Source: Nocardiopsis terrae
Lineage (GTDB): Bacteria > Actinomycetota > Actinomycetes > Streptosporangiales > Streptosporangiaceae
Direction of reading: 5' to 3'
DNA: 64,000 nucleotides
Assembly (NCBI RefSeq): GCF_014651695.1
Contig: NZ_BMXJ01000005.1
Coordinates: forward strand, 201,415 to 265,414
Shown: piece after piece, positions 9,347 through 18,191 of the stretch
Layout of the letters: every line of letters begins with the position of its first letter
How positions within the stretch are numbered: the stretch's first letter is position 1
Position numbers and translations under genes: made by a program
Notes under the pieces: model-generated
Told to the model about the DNA's origin: nothing
Databases searched by the model: none
Seen by the model: only the letters and a program-made list of their open reading frames with translations

Positions 9347-9949
9347 ATGACCACCGTGGTCCTGGCCGACGACGAGGCCCTGCTGCGTTCGGCGCTGGCG
9401 GCACTGCTGCCGCTGGTGGGGGACGTCACCGTGCTCGCCGAGGCGGAGGAGGGCGCGTCGGCCGTGGCGGCCACTCTGCGGCACCGGCCCGACGTGCTCG
9501 TCATCGACCTGGAGATGCCCGGGGTCGACGGGCTCGACGCCGTCACGCGTATCCGGCGCGAGCTGCCGGACCAGGTGGTCCTGATGCTGACCCGGCACGC
9601 CCGCCCCGGGGTGCTGCGCAGGGCGCTCAGGCTCGGTGTGCAGGGTTTCGTCAGCAAGTCGGCGGAGCCCGAGCACATCACCTCGGTCATCCGGACCCTG
9701 GCCGGGGGCAGGCGGTGGATCGACCCGGACGTGTCAGCGCTCGCGGTCATCGACGACTGCCCGCTCACCGACAGGGAGCTCGACGTGCTCCGGGGGACCC
9801 GGGAGGGGTACTCGGCGGCGGAGATCTCCGGGCAGCTGCACCTGGCACAGGGCACGGTGCGCAACTACCTCTCCAGCGCGATGCACAAGACGCAGACCCG
9901 GACCCGCCACGAGGCGGCACGCTACGCGCACGAGCACGACTGGCTCTGA
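9347..9949 (+). CDS. NarL/DesR-type response regulator
   Basis: The 200-residue protein has a receiver domain (acidic pair DD at 8-9, phosphoacceptor Asp54 in LVIDLEMPGVDG, Lys in GFVSKSA) and a C-terminal LuxR-type helix-turn-helix (LTDRELDVLRGTREGYSAAEISGQLHLAQGTVRNYLSSAM). GGAAGGA precedes the ATG at 9347 by 7 bases; the in-frame ATG at 9332 does not have this. It is translated just after the sensor kinase and will be its partner. The likely target is the divergent ABC exporter. It converges on the MFS gene with only 15 bp between stops. Confidence 0.92.
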   Translation: MTTVVLADDEALLRSALAALLPLVGDVTVLAEAEEGASAVAATLRHRPDVLVIDLEMPGVDGLDAVTRIRRELPDQVVLMLTRHARPGVLRRALRLGVQGFVSKSAEPEHITSVIRTLAGGRRWIDPDVSALAVIDDCPLTDRELDVLRGTREGYSAAEISGQLHLAQGTVRNYLSSAMHKTQTRTRHEAARYAHEHDWL

Positions 9950-9964
9950 GCGCGCTCCCAGGCC

Positions 9965-11236
9965 TCAGGAAGCGCGTTCCGCGGCCTTGGCGGCGAGGGC
10001 GTCCTCCAGGTAGCGGGGTTGGCCCACCAGCATGCCCATGACGAGGTTGAGGGCGACGATGCCCATGGCCATGGCCATGGGGGCGTGCCAGCCGCCGGTG
10101 AGCTCGTGCAGGAACCCGAAGAGGAAGGGCCCGGCTCCGCCCAGCAGATAGCCCAGGCTCTGGCTGGACGCGGACATGGCCGCGGTGCCCTCGGCGGTGC
10201 GGGTACGCACGGCGAAGATCGTCAGGGCCAGGACGAAGCTGCCCAGGCCGATGCCGATGAGGGTGGTCCACACCCAGGTGCCCGACAGCGGGGAGATCCA
10301 CAGCCCGGTGAACCCGGCGACGTAGGCGAGGACGAACAGGCCGACGAAGGGCCGCTGGTCGCGTACGCGGACGACGAGCGAGGGCAGCACCAGCGACATG
10401 GGGATGCCCAGGGCGGTGAGGTAGGCCAGCATCACCCCGGCCGTCTGGGCGTCCATGCCCTGGTCGCGGAGCATCTGGGCGTACCAGCCGAACATGATGT
10501 AGGCGATGGAGGACTGGGTGCCGAAGTACAGGACGCCCTGCCACCCGATCCCGGTGCTCAGCACCTGGCGGACGCCGAGCGCCTCGCGTGCGTCGCCCGG
10601 GGCGGGTTCGTGGCGCAGTGCCAGCAGCCACGGCAGGGCGGCGGCCAGGCCGAAGAGGGCGTAGGAGCCCAGGGCGATCCGCCATTCACCGGTGGCCTGT
10701 TCGACGGGGACCGTGGCGGCGGCCGCGATGGCGGTGCCCACGGCCAGCCCGGTGGTGTAGACGGTGGTCATCAGACCGACCCGGTGGGGGAAGTGCTGCT
10801 TCACGAGGGCCGGGAGGATGACATTACCGATCGCGCCACCGGACAGTGCCACCGCGCTCAGGGTGAGGAACAGCCAGGGTTCGGGGGCCAGGGCCCGGGT
10901 GGTCAGCCCGAGGGTGACGGCGACCAGAGCGTAGACGAGCAGGTGGTGCGAGCCGAGCCGGCGGGCGAGCATCGGGGTGAGTCCGCCGAAGAGCGCGAAG
11001 CACAGTACGGGCAGGGTCGTGAGTGTCCCGGCGCCCACCGCGGTCATCCCCAGGCCCTGCGTGACCTCGTCGAGGACGGGGCCCACACTGGTGATGGCGG
11101 TGCGCAGGTTGAGCGCGGCCAGGGCGATGGCCACGCCGATCAGCAGGAGTGCCCCGCGCGGGAGCCCCGGAGCCGGGTCGGCCCCGGTCGGAGAGGGGTC
11201 CTGCACGGTCTGCTTTCGTGTGGGGGCGGCGCTCAT
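9965..11236 (-). CDS. MFS transporter, CynX/NimT family
   Basis: The 423-residue protein has twelve hydrophobic segments and family blocks of the CynX/NimT (cyanate, nitroimidazole) branch: LNLRTAITSVGPVLDEV in the first span region, GGLTPMLARRLG between spans 2 and 3, SGGAIGNVILPALVKQHFP, and GFLHELTGGWHAPMAMAMG. The substrate is not predictable. ATG 11236 gives the normal family N-terminus, but no ribosome-binding site is visible there; upstream in-frame starts exist within the divergent region. The GntR regulator gene at 11438 is divergent, a pairing that suggests local control through the direct repeats between the two genes. Confidence 0.87.
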   Translation of the reverse strand: MSAAPTRKQTVQDPSPTGADPAPGLPRGALLLIGVAIALAALNLRTAITSVGPVLDEVTQGLGMTAVGAGTLTTLPVLCFALFGGLTPMLARRLGSHHLLVYALVAVTLGLTTRALAPEPWLFLTLSAVALSGGAIGNVILPALVKQHFPHRVGLMTTVYTTGLAVGTAIAAAATVPVEQATGEWRIALGSYALFGLAAALPWLLALRHEPAPGDAREALGVRQVLSTGIGWQGVLYFGTQSSIAYIMFGWYAQMLRDQGMDAQTAGVMLAYLTALGIPMSLVLPSLVVRVRDQRPFVGLFVLAYVAGFTGLWISPLSGTWVWTTLIGIGLGSFVLALTIFAVRTRTAEGTAAMSASSQSLGYLLGGAGPFLFGFLHELTGGWHAPMAMAMGIVALNLVMGMLVGQPRYLEDALAAKAAERAS

Positions 11237-11344
11237 GGGAGGTGGCTCACAAATTCGTAGGATGACCCTATGTACTTCATGAGGATAACGCATTGCCGTT
11301 CGGGGCCTATTCCGACGCGCAACTGGTCTAAGCTCCGGCCTTAA

Positions 11345-11394
11345 CCGTTCCGTACCTGTGCGGCTCCGGCCCCGATCCGTTCCGTACCTGTGCG
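11345..11394. repeat. Two exact copies of an 18-bp direct repeat, 32-bp period
   Basis: CCGTTCCGTACCTGTGCG occurs at 11345-11362 and again at 11377-11394. The 32-bp step is close to three helical turns, so both copies present the same face of the DNA. They lie between the MFS start and the GntR start, 44 bp upstream of the latter, and are good candidates for binding sites of the FCD-type GntR protein. Neither copy is internally palindromic. The regulator assignment is inference. Confidence 0.6.
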
Positions 11395-11437
11395 CTGGCC
11401 CTGTCATCCGGCGACCCGCCCCTAGGAGGTAAAAAGC

Positions 11438-12139
11438 GTGCCCCTCGCCTCGACACGCCGGACCGGTCTCGTCGACCAGGTCATCAGTCAGTTAAGAGCC
11501 CAGATCGACTCGGGTGAATGGGGCGTGGGAGATCGCATCCCCACCGAGTCGGAACTGTCCGACCAGCTCGAGGTCGGCCGCAACACCGTACGCGAGGCCG
11601 TCCGGGCCCTCGCCCACGCGGGCCTGCTGGAGATCCGCCAGGGCGCCGGCACCTTCGTCCGCGCCTCCAGCGAGCTCGGCGGGGCCCTTCGCCGCCGCCT
11701 GGAACGCTCCCGGCTGCGGGAGAACCTGGAGGTCCGCCGAGCCCTGGAGGTCGAGGCCGCGCGCCTGGCCGCCCTGCGCCACAGCGAGGAGGACATGGCC
11801 GTCATCGACCGCGCCATGGGCCTGCGCGAGGAGGCCTGGCGGACCAGGGACATGGGCGCGTTCGTGGAGGCCGACTTCACCTTCCACCGGTCCGTGGTCA
11901 ACGCCACCCACAACACCCTGCTGATGGACCTCTACGACGACATCGCCCAGGTGGTCTACGCCAGCATCGCGCACACGGCGTACGAGCAGAGCGACGAGGC
12001 CTCCGACCGGCCCTCCTCGGCCACCGAGGGAATCGACCACAGCGGCCTGACCGAGGCGATCCGGGAGGCGGACGCGAGCCGCGCCGCCCGTGAGGCCACC
12101 TGCTACATCGACGAACTGCTCTCCCTCACCGAGGACTGA
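11438..12139 (+). CDS. GntR-family regulator with FCD ligand domain
   Basis: The 233-residue protein has an N-terminal winged helix (LVDQVISQLRAQIDSGEWGVGDRIPTESELSDQLEVGRNTVREAVRALAHAGLL) and an all-helical FCD effector domain with metal/ligand residues in the usual places (FVEADFTFHRSVVNATHN; a later His in EGIDHSGLTEAI). FCD-type members sense organic acids or sugar acids. A near-perfect AGGAGGT at 11424-11430 precedes the GTG start. It is divergent from the MFS transporter, with the repeated sites just upstream, so autoregulation and control of the transporter are likely. A 42-bp palindrome follows. Confidence 0.92.
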   Translation: MPLASTRRTGLVDQVISQLRAQIDSGEWGVGDRIPTESELSDQLEVGRNTVREAVRALAHAGLLEIRQGAGTFVRASSELGGALRRRLERSRLRENLEVRRALEVEAARLAALRHSEEDMAVIDRAMGLREEAWRTRDMGAFVEADFTFHRSVVNATHNTLLMDLYDDIAQVVYASIAHTAYEQSDEASDRPSSATEGIDHSGLTEAIREADASRAAREATCYIDELLSLTED

Positions 12140-12239
12140 CGCCCACGGGAGCGGCCCGGCCCCGAGGCGGGGACCGCTCCCCCGCGCTCCCGGACCGGCC
12201 CCGGGCCGTACGGAGGAGCGCGGAGGAGGGCAGTACGAA

Positions 12240-12281
12240 CGACGGGCCCGGGGGCGCGAGCTCGCGCCCCCGGGCCCGTCG
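12240..12281. terminator. 42-bp perfect palindrome, bidirectional terminator
   Basis: Positions 12240-12260 are the exact reverse complement of 12261-12281 with no unpaired centre; the middle reads GCGCGAGCTCGCGC. In RNA it would fold into an 18-20 bp GC hairpin from either strand. It lies between the convergent GntR (stop 12139) and RraA-like (stop 12335) genes, so a shared terminator is the simplest reading. No U-run follows. Confidence 0.7.
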
Positions 12282-12334
12282 GCGCTCCCACGGCAGAGGC
12301 CGGCCGCCCGGGAAGCGGCATGGCGTACCTACGG

Positions 12335-13117
12335 TCAGTCGCCGCCGTAGACGTCGCCCACGGCCGACCACGATCCGAACCGCGGACGGAGGTGCCCCTC
12401 CGCCGCCCGGCCCTCGCGCCGGGCGTTCAGCGAACGCGGACGGCCGCGCCGCACCCCGTGGTCGGGGGCGCCTTCCCAACCGTTCACCCTGGACGGGTCC
12501 AAGCCGAGCAGGTCGAGGGTGCTCTCCCCCGCGCAGACCGCGTCGATGATCTCCCGCTCCCGGGTGATGCTGTCCATGGTCTCGGCGATGATCGTGCTCA
12601 CCTGGCCGCGCGGCAGGCAGACCACGCCGTCGTCGTCGGCCACGATCCAGTCGCCCCGGCGCACCGGTAGCGGCGCGGGGCCGCTCGCGTCCATGTTGAT
12701 CTGCTGGCCGACGGAGCCGCCCGCGTCGTGCCCGGCCTCACGGACCGCGACCCCGGCGCTGAAGACCGGGAGCTCGCAGCGGGCGATGGCGGCGATGTCG
12801 CGCACGCAGCCGTCCAGGACGATCCCGGCCACGCCGCGGGTCCGCGCGGCCACGGCGAGGATCTCGTCGACGTAGCCGTACTCGGACTCGCCCGCGACGT
12901 CCACCACCAGTGCGGCGCCGGGGGGCGCCTGGGCGATCGCGACGTGCAGCGCGAGGTTGTCCCCCGGCGCGCAGCGGACCGGGAAGGCGGTCGCGGCGAA
13001 CGCGGCCCCCGGCCAGACGGAGAAGAGGTGCGTGCCGAAGGGCCGCCCTCCGCAGCGAGCCAGTGCCACCGTTCCCACAGCCGTCAACGTCTTCGCAAGC
13101 GCCACGTCAGCCTCCAT
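12335..13117 (-). CDS. RraA-like protein (HMG/CHA aldolase or oxaloacetate decarboxylase family)
   Basis: The 260-residue protein holds the RraA fold core: PGDNLALHVAIAQAPPGAALVVD, and the Mg/pyruvate-binding GIVLDGCVRD with Arg106 and Asp107, followed by the WIVADDDGVVCLPR strand. Family members with these residues are class II pyruvate aldolases for 4-carboxy-4-hydroxy-2-oxoadipate or oxaloacetate decarboxylases; others bind RNase E. Lineage cannot be fixed by eye. An odd feature is the last 50 residues, a basic Arg-rich tail (GVRRGRPRSLNARREGRAAEGHL region) beyond the usual 210-220 length. The 217-bp upstream gap is AT-richer and carries its promoter. Confidence 0.82.
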   Translation of the reverse strand: MEADVALAKTLTAVGTVALARCGGRPFGTHLFSVWPGAAFAATAFPVRCAPGDNLALHVAIAQAPPGAALVVDVAGESEYGYVDEILAVAARTRGVAGIVLDGCVRDIAAIARCELPVFSAGVAVREAGHDAGGSVGQQINMDASGPAPLPVRRGDWIVADDDGVVCLPRGQVSTIIAETMDSITREREIIDAVCAGESTLDLLGLDPSRVNGWEGAPDHGVRRGRPRSLNARREGRAAEGHLRPRFGSWSAVGDVYGGD

Positions 13118-13334
13118 TACACCCGCGCCCGGTGCGGCCGGTTCGGACCGACCTCCTCCATACTCACGGGTAACTTAAGCGTGACGCAAGGCATACGGGC
13201 CCGAAACACGCAAAAATGCTACCGGCGGTTACATGCGAGGCTCATCCGTATCCGAACAGCTACCCGCCGTGGCGCCCCGACGGCGTCCCCGCCGGATCCC
13301 CCGCGTCCCGCGGACAGCCGGCCCGGAGGCCGTG

Positions 13335-14204
13335 TCAGCCGACCGCGGCGACCGCGTCCAGGGCTGCGCGGGCGGCCGCGACGTCATGCACCCGGAAGAC
13401 CCGGGCGCCCTCCCGGGCGGACATCGCCAGGGTCGCCAGGGTCCCGTCACCGCGTTCGGTCAGCCCCACCGCCAGGGTCTCGCCCACGAAGTCCTTGTTG
13501 GAGACCGCCACGAGCACCGGCCAGCCGGTGGCGGCCAGCTCCCCGAGGCGACGGGTGAGTTCGAGCGAGTGGTAGGTGTTCTTGCCGAAGTCGTGCGTGG
13601 GGTCGATCATCACCCCGTCGGGGCGCACCCCCACCGACACCGCGCGTTCGGCCAGGGCGCACACCCCGGCCACCACGTCGGCGACCACGTCGTCGTAGCG
13701 GACCCGGTGGGGGTCGGTACGCGGAGCCAGCCCGCCGCTGTGGCTGCACACCAGCCCGGTCCCGTACTCGGCCGCCACCCGGGCCAGATCCGGGTCGGCC
13801 CCGGCCCAGGTGTCGTTGATCATGTCCGCCCCCGCCTCGGCGCAGGCGCGCCCCACCCCGGCCCGCCAGGTGTCCACCGAGATCACCACCTCGCGGTGGC
13901 GGTCGCGCAGTTCACGCACGAACGGCACCGTCCGGCGGATCTCCTCCGTCTCGTCCACGTGCGCGCCGTACCCGGCCTTCACCCCGCCGACGTCGATGAT
14001 GTCGACGCCCGCCGCCACGGCGTGGTCGGCGGAGGCCAGCGCGGCGTCCAGGGCGTAGGTGGCCCCCCGGTCGTAGAAGGAGTCGGGGGTCCGGTTGATC
14101 ACCCCCATCACCGCGTAGCGGCGGCCCGCGAACGTCCTCCCGCGCAACCGCAGTGTCCCTGTCCCCTCCGGCACCGCCGGGCCCTCCGTCACCATGGGTC
14201 CCAT
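13335..14204 (-). CDS. folP2: Dihydropteroate synthase homologue of the FolP2 type
   Basis: The 289-residue TIM-barrel protein follows actinobacterial FolP2 (VMGVINRTPDSFYDRGATY, DIIDVGGVKAGYG, ISVDTWRAGVGRACAEAGADMINDTW, MIDPTHDFGKNTYHSL, AVSNKDFVGETL). In folate synthesis DHPS joins p-aminobenzoate to the pterin pyrophosphate, but FolP2 of mycobacteria is reported to lack that activity. The GGVKAGYG variant of the canonical GGxSTRPG loop marks this non-standard group, so the reaction here is uncertain. Two in-frame ATGs (14204, 14195) are possible starts; neither has a strong ribosome-binding site. No other folate genes are nearby. Confidence 0.88.
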   Translation of the reverse strand: MGPMVTEGPAVPEGTGTLRLRGRTFAGRRYAVMGVINRTPDSFYDRGATYALDAALASADHAVAAGVDIIDVGGVKAGYGAHVDETEEIRRTVPFVRELRDRHREVVISVDTWRAGVGRACAEAGADMINDTWAGADPDLARVAAEYGTGLVCSHSGGLAPRTDPHRVRYDDVVADVVAGVCALAERAVSVGVRPDGVMIDPTHDFGKNTYHSLELTRRLGELAATGWPVLVAVSNKDFVGETLAVGLTERGDGTLATLAMSAREGARVFRVHDVAAARAALDAVAAVG

Positions 14205-14252
14205 CCTGGGGCAGGCGGGGGGCGGGCGGCCACCCGCCCCCCGTTCCCCGGA

Positions 14253-15161
14253 TCAGCCGGAGCCCGAGTTCCCGGCGCGTTCACCGCCCCGGCGCTCCTT
14301 GCGGACCCGGAGGTGGTCCCAGGTCTCCACGTGGCCGACGCCCCCGGTGGCCCTGATCACCTCCAGCGCCTCGACCAGCTGGTGGCGGTCCGGCGCGGTC
14401 AGGGTCCCGATCACGTCGTACCGGCCGAAGCCGCTGGCCAGGAACGAGATCCGGGACATGTTGGCCATGGCGGCTCCCAGCGCGTCGGCGTCGCCCCGGC
14501 AGCGCAGGCCGAAGCCGAGCTGCTCGTTGGCGCCCACCGCCGACGGTTCCACGAGCGCGGTCACGTGGACCACGCCCGAGCCGAGCAGGCGCACCACCCG
14601 GGAGCGGGCCGCCGCCTGCGACAGGCCCACCTGCCGGGCCAGGTCGGCGTACGAGGCGCGTCCGTCCTTGAGCAGCCTGCGAACCAGGCGCCAGTCCAGG
14701 GCGTCCAGCTCGATCTCGCGCAGTTCGCGCACGCTGCTGTGGGCGTCCTTGTACACGGCGTTGGCCCGGAAGACCTCCGCGCCGTCCACACCGGGCAGCG
14801 AGCGCAGGTCGGCCAGCTCCTTGGTGAGTGCGGCGTCATCGGCCACCCGGACCTGCGCGACGGCCGGGAACCTCCCTGCCGACTGCGCCGCGAAGGTCAC
14901 GGCCTCGCGTTCACCCAGCGCTTCGAGCAGCGGGCCGGTCGGTCCGCTGACACGGAAGGACACGTGGCCGAGGACCTCCATGCCCACCACGCCGGCGTGC
15001 AGCACACCGACGATTCTGATCGCCCCCGACTGCACGAGCTGGCGCACTCTGGCGCGTACCGCAGTCCGGGACAGGCCCACCCCGTCGGCCAGGGCCTGGA
15101 ACGTCGCTCTGCCGTCCCCCTGCAACGCCCGCATGAGCGCAGCGTCAACCGCATCGAGCAC
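14253..15161 (-). CDS. Lrp/AsnC family regulator with two fused Lrp modules
   Basis: The 302-residue protein is twice the usual Lrp length. It has an N-terminal AsnC helix-turn-helix (LMRALQGDGRATFQALADGVGLSRTAVRARVRQL), a first ligand region, a second HTH (DWRLVRRLLKDGRASYADLARQVGLSQAAARSRVVRLL near 155-190) and a C-terminal RAM-like domain ending SFLASGFGRYDVIGTLTAPD with an HVETWDHL strand. Such tandem forms are common in actinomycetes. GTG 15161 is preceded by GAAAGG about 8 bases upstream. The effector is probably an amino acid. An inverted repeat ACCGAT-N10-ATCGGT at 15255-15276 lies upstream and may be its autoregulatory site. Confidence 0.9.
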   Translation of the reverse strand: MLDAVDAALMRALQGDGRATFQALADGVGLSRTAVRARVRQLVQSGAIRIVGVLHAGVVGMEVLGHVSFRVSGPTGPLLEALGEREAVTFAAQSAGRFPAVAQVRVADDAALTKELADLRSLPGVDGAEVFRANAVYKDAHSSVRELREIELDALDWRLVRRLLKDGRASYADLARQVGLSQAAARSRVVRLLGSGVVHVTALVEPSAVGANEQLGFGLRCRGDADALGAAMANMSRISFLASGFGRYDVIGTLTAPDRHQLVEALEVIRATGGVGHVETWDHLRVRKERRGGERAGNSGSG

Positions 15162-15581
15162 GATGGTTGCCTTTCGTTCCCATGACGCCGCCCTTACCCC
15201 CGGACGGCGCCCCCTCCTCCGGCCAGATCATCGCAGTTGTGACGCCGGTCCACTACCGATCGCCAAAGAAATCGGTTGATTCACCCCTTTGACCGGCCCG
15301 GAAGCCTCAGCCAATGCCCCATCGACCGCCTCCCGACCACATAACAGACTTGTATAGAACATCCCTTGTGAGGTGGTCGCCGTGCACACAACACCGACAA
15401 AGCGCCACACTGATCTCACGGGTTCGTGTGACACCCCCGGAACCGGACGCTCCCTCGCGGGCGTATGACCGGGAAGGGGTGTACAACCGGAAAGTGACCG
15501 CCACCCAGCGATCGTGGCGAGGGTTACAGGACCAGAGGACGGGGCGGCCGCGACCGCCCCGCGGCTTGAGAGGAATCACTG
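15162..15581. promoter_or_regulatory. 420-bp divergent intergenic region, Lrp gene / LCP gene
   Basis: No credible gene is seen here. ACCGAT (15255-15260) and ATCGGT (15271-15276) form an inverted repeat in an AT-rich patch near the Lrp start. A second AT-rich patch around 15340-15370 contains ACTTGTATAGAAC, a candidate -10 for the plus strand. Just before the LCP ribosome-binding site, GGGGCGG (15541-15547) pairs with CCGCCCC (15554-15560), a leader hairpin that could affect translation. Confidence 0.4.
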
Positions 15582-17132
15582 GTGGCTGCGGAGGACGAGC
15601 GGCGGGACGAGGCACCCACGCGCCTGAGCACGGGAAGGGCGCTGCTGTGGACAGCCGCGTCGCTTCCCCTCCCCGGTGTGGCACACCTGCGCATGGGGCG
15701 CAGGGTCGCCGGAGCCGTGGCCCTCGGTGCCTACCTGCTGGGTATCGCCGCCCTGGCCCTGTGGCTGTACCTGCTGGACGCCCACGAGTCGGGGTCCCTG
15801 ACGGTCCTGGCCGGGATGGCCGTGCAGAACCGCTGGCTGCTGGGCGGCATGGGCGCCGTGTTCGTGGTCACGGTGCTGTGGCTGGCCGTCATCGTGCACT
15901 CCTGGACGATCACCCGGCCCGAGGGGGCGAAGTTCGGCCAGCGGTTCCTCGGCGGTTGCGTCGTCCTGCTGCTGTGCCTGACCGTGGGCGCCCCGGCGGC
16001 GTGGGTACTGCACGGCGGTTACACGGCCTACGACACGCTGGGCGAGGTCTTCAACGCCCCTGAGCGCGCGGACCTGCCCCCGCACGACGCCAGGGACCCC
16101 TGGAACGGCGCCGACCGGGTCAACGTGCTGCTCATCGGGTCGGACTCGGCGGACAACCGCTACGGGACGCGCACCGACTCCATGATGGTGGCGAGCCTGG
16201 ACACGGAGACCGGGGACGCGGTCCTGGTGGGCCTGCCGCGCAACCTGGAGAACGTGCGCTTCCCCGAGGACAGCACACTGGCCGAACGCTACCCCGAGCC
16301 CTACGGCTTCGACCTGCTGCTCAACGACGTCTACCAGACGGTCGCCGAGGAGCCCGAGGAGCTGGCGCTCGACCCGGAGGCCGCCGACCCCGCCGCCGAC
16401 ACCCTGAGGAAGGTGATCGGGCACAACGTCGGCCTGGACGTGGAGTACTACGCGATGGTCGACATGATGGGCTTCCGGGACCTGATCGATGCCGTGGGCG
16501 GAGTGCAGGTGCGTATCGAGGAACCCATCCCGTACGGGGTGCACGGCGGGGTGCTGGAACCCGGTCTGCGCCGTCTGGACGGGCACGAGGCGCTCTGGTA
16601 CGGCCGCTCCCGCGTGGGCTCCGACGACTACGGTCGGATGGGCCGCCAGGGCTGCCTGATCAAGTACGTGGCGGAACAGGTGGAACCGACCACCGTACTG
16701 ACCAGCTACCGGAAGCTGGCCGGAGCCACCAAGAGGACGCTGAGCACCGACATTCCCCAGTCGAAGGTGCCCGCGTTCATCGACCTGGCGGACCGGGTCA
16801 CCGACACCGGGGACATGAGCGCGCTCCAGCTGTCCCCGCCCCAGGTGTTCACCGGGAACCCGGACTGGGACAAGGTGCGGGAACTGGTCGAGGAAGCGAT
16901 CCGGGGAGGCTCCGACCAGGGCGGCGGCCCCTCCGGCACCCCTTCCGCCTCCCCCTCCGGTGACGACGCCTCCGACCGTCCCGAGGACCCGACCGAGGAG
17001 GAGTGGGCGGAGTGGGACGAGAACCAGCGGACCGAGTGGCAGGAGTACACCGGTCTGGACGAGCCCTCCCCCGCCGACCCGGGCCGCCAGGTCGGCTCCG
17101 AGGCCAGCGACCTCGACGCCCTGTGCCCGTGA
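15582..17132 (+). CDS. LytR-CpsA-Psr (LCP) family cell-wall glycopolymer ligase
   Basis: The 516-residue protein has three N-terminal hydrophobic spans (about 38-65, 85-108, 122-143), where most LCP proteins have one, then an extracellular LCP domain (about 178-375) with the phosphate/lipid-binding residues NVLLIGSDSADNRYGTRTDSMMVASLD, VGLPRNLENV, and LDGHEALWYGRSR with DDYGRMGRQ. LCP enzymes transfer wall teichoic acid, arabinogalactan or capsule onto peptidoglycan. The C-terminal 100 residues are a disordered Ser/Pro/Gly plus acidic tail. GAGAGGA lies before the GTG start, just downstream of a leader hairpin. It is monocistronic. Confidence 0.92.
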   Translation: MAAEDERRDEAPTRLSTGRALLWTAASLPLPGVAHLRMGRRVAGAVALGAYLLGIAALALWLYLLDAHESGSLTVLAGMAVQNRWLLGGMGAVFVVTVLWLAVIVHSWTITRPEGAKFGQRFLGGCVVLLLCLTVGAPAAWVLHGGYTAYDTLGEVFNAPERADLPPHDARDPWNGADRVNVLLIGSDSADNRYGTRTDSMMVASLDTETGDAVLVGLPRNLENVRFPEDSTLAERYPEPYGFDLLLNDVYQTVAEEPEELALDPEAADPAADTLRKVIGHNVGLDVEYYAMVDMMGFRDLIDAVGGVQVRIEEPIPYGVHGGVLEPGLRRLDGHEALWYGRSRVGSDDYGRMGRQGCLIKYVAEQVEPTTVLTSYRKLAGATKRTLSTDIPQSKVPAFIDLADRVTDTGDMSALQLSPPQVFTGNPDWDKVRELVEEAIRGGSDQGGGPSGTPSASPSGDDASDRPEDPTEEEWAEWDENQRTEWQEYTGLDEPSPADPGRQVGSEASDLDALCP

Positions 17133-17281
17133 CCGTCCCCGGTCGGGGCTGAGGCGCCCGTCCCGACCGGGTCCGCTGCCCTGCGGCGACTCCGGCAAAC
17201 CCCGGCGGCCCCGGGTGACCGGTGTCGGTCAAACCGTCACCGGGCGTTGCCACCCCCTACGGGGCGTGTGACGCTGGCGCC

Positions 17282-18016
17282 GTGACCGCAGCGCAGCTCT
17301 GGACTCTCGTCGCCTTGGGCGCCTTCCACGGGCTACACCCCGGGATGGGGTGGTTGCTCGCCGTCGGCAGGGGGTTGCAGGAGGGCGGCCGGACCCAGGT
17401 CCTGCGCTCCCTCCCCGCGATCGCCGCGGGGCACTCGGCCAGTGTCGCGGTGGCCGCGGTGGCGATCACCGTCACCGGTTCGGCCACCGCCTCGGTCCTC
17501 TTCCCCGTGTTGGGCGGCGGGGCGGTCGTCCTGGCGGGGCTGGTGATGCTGCTGTCCCGCAGGCACTTCCACTGGCGCGGGGTCCGCCTGCCCCTGTGGC
17601 AGCTGACCGCCTGGTCCTTCCTGATGTCCTCGGCGCACGGGGCCGGTCTGATGCTCATGCCGGTTCTGGCCGGACAGCTCAACCACACACACGCGGACGG
17701 CGGCCACCAGGGGCACGGGGCGGGGACCGGCGCCGCGGGGACGACCGCTGCCGGAGCGGGGGACGGGCCCGCTGCGGGACCGGGTGCGGCGGAGGCGGCC
17801 CAGGGGGCGTGGAGCCTGTGGGACGCCACCCTGCTCGGGCTCGCCGCCACCGGGGTGCACACCCTGGCGATGCTCGCGGCCGCCGGGGTGGCTGCACTGG
17901 TCGCCTACGACTTCCTCGGTGTGCACGCACTGCGTTGGAAGGGCGTGACGATGGACCGGATCTGGGCGCTGACCCTGATCCTGGGCGGCCTCTTCGTCCT
18001 CTGGTCGGTCCTGTGA
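17282..18016 (+). CDS. Polytopic membrane protein with HGLHPGMGW motif and His-rich loop
   Basis: A 244-residue membrane protein with about six hydrophobic spans. The first span carries FHGLHPGMGWLLAV and a later one SSAHGAGLMLMPVLAG; conserved His-Gly/His-Pro pairs in membrane spans are reminiscent of NicO/CcdA-like metal or sulfite transporters. Between spans is a loop rich in His and Gly/Ala (NHTHADGGHQGHGAG) that could bind divalent metal. Homologues are often labelled ArcD-like, which I regard as doubtful. GTG 17282 is chosen because the membrane span begins right after it; no good ribosome-binding site is seen. The metal transport role is inference. Confidence 0.72.
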   Translation: MTAAQLWTLVALGAFHGLHPGMGWLLAVGRGLQEGGRTQVLRSLPAIAAGHSASVAVAAVAITVTGSATASVLFPVLGGGAVVLAGLVMLLSRRHFHWRGVRLPLWQLTAWSFLMSSAHGAGLMLMPVLAGQLNHTHADGGHQGHGAGTGAAGTTAAGAGDGPAAGPGAAEAAQGAWSLWDATLLGLAATGVHTLAMLAAAGVAALVAYDFLGVHALRWKGVTMDRIWALTLILGGLFVLWSVL

Positions 18017-18191
18017 GGGCGTCCTGCGCGAAACCCCCGCGCCCCCGTTCGGCTTGACCTCGACCACAGTCGGGAATGAGAAGAAGGCCCGTTATGTCCA
18101 ATAGACGGAGCACTCTTCGAGGGAGCCGTACAGACATGGCGCCCGGGACGTCGGCGCAGCCGCCCGTACCCGGCGTGGAGGGGCAGAGCCA

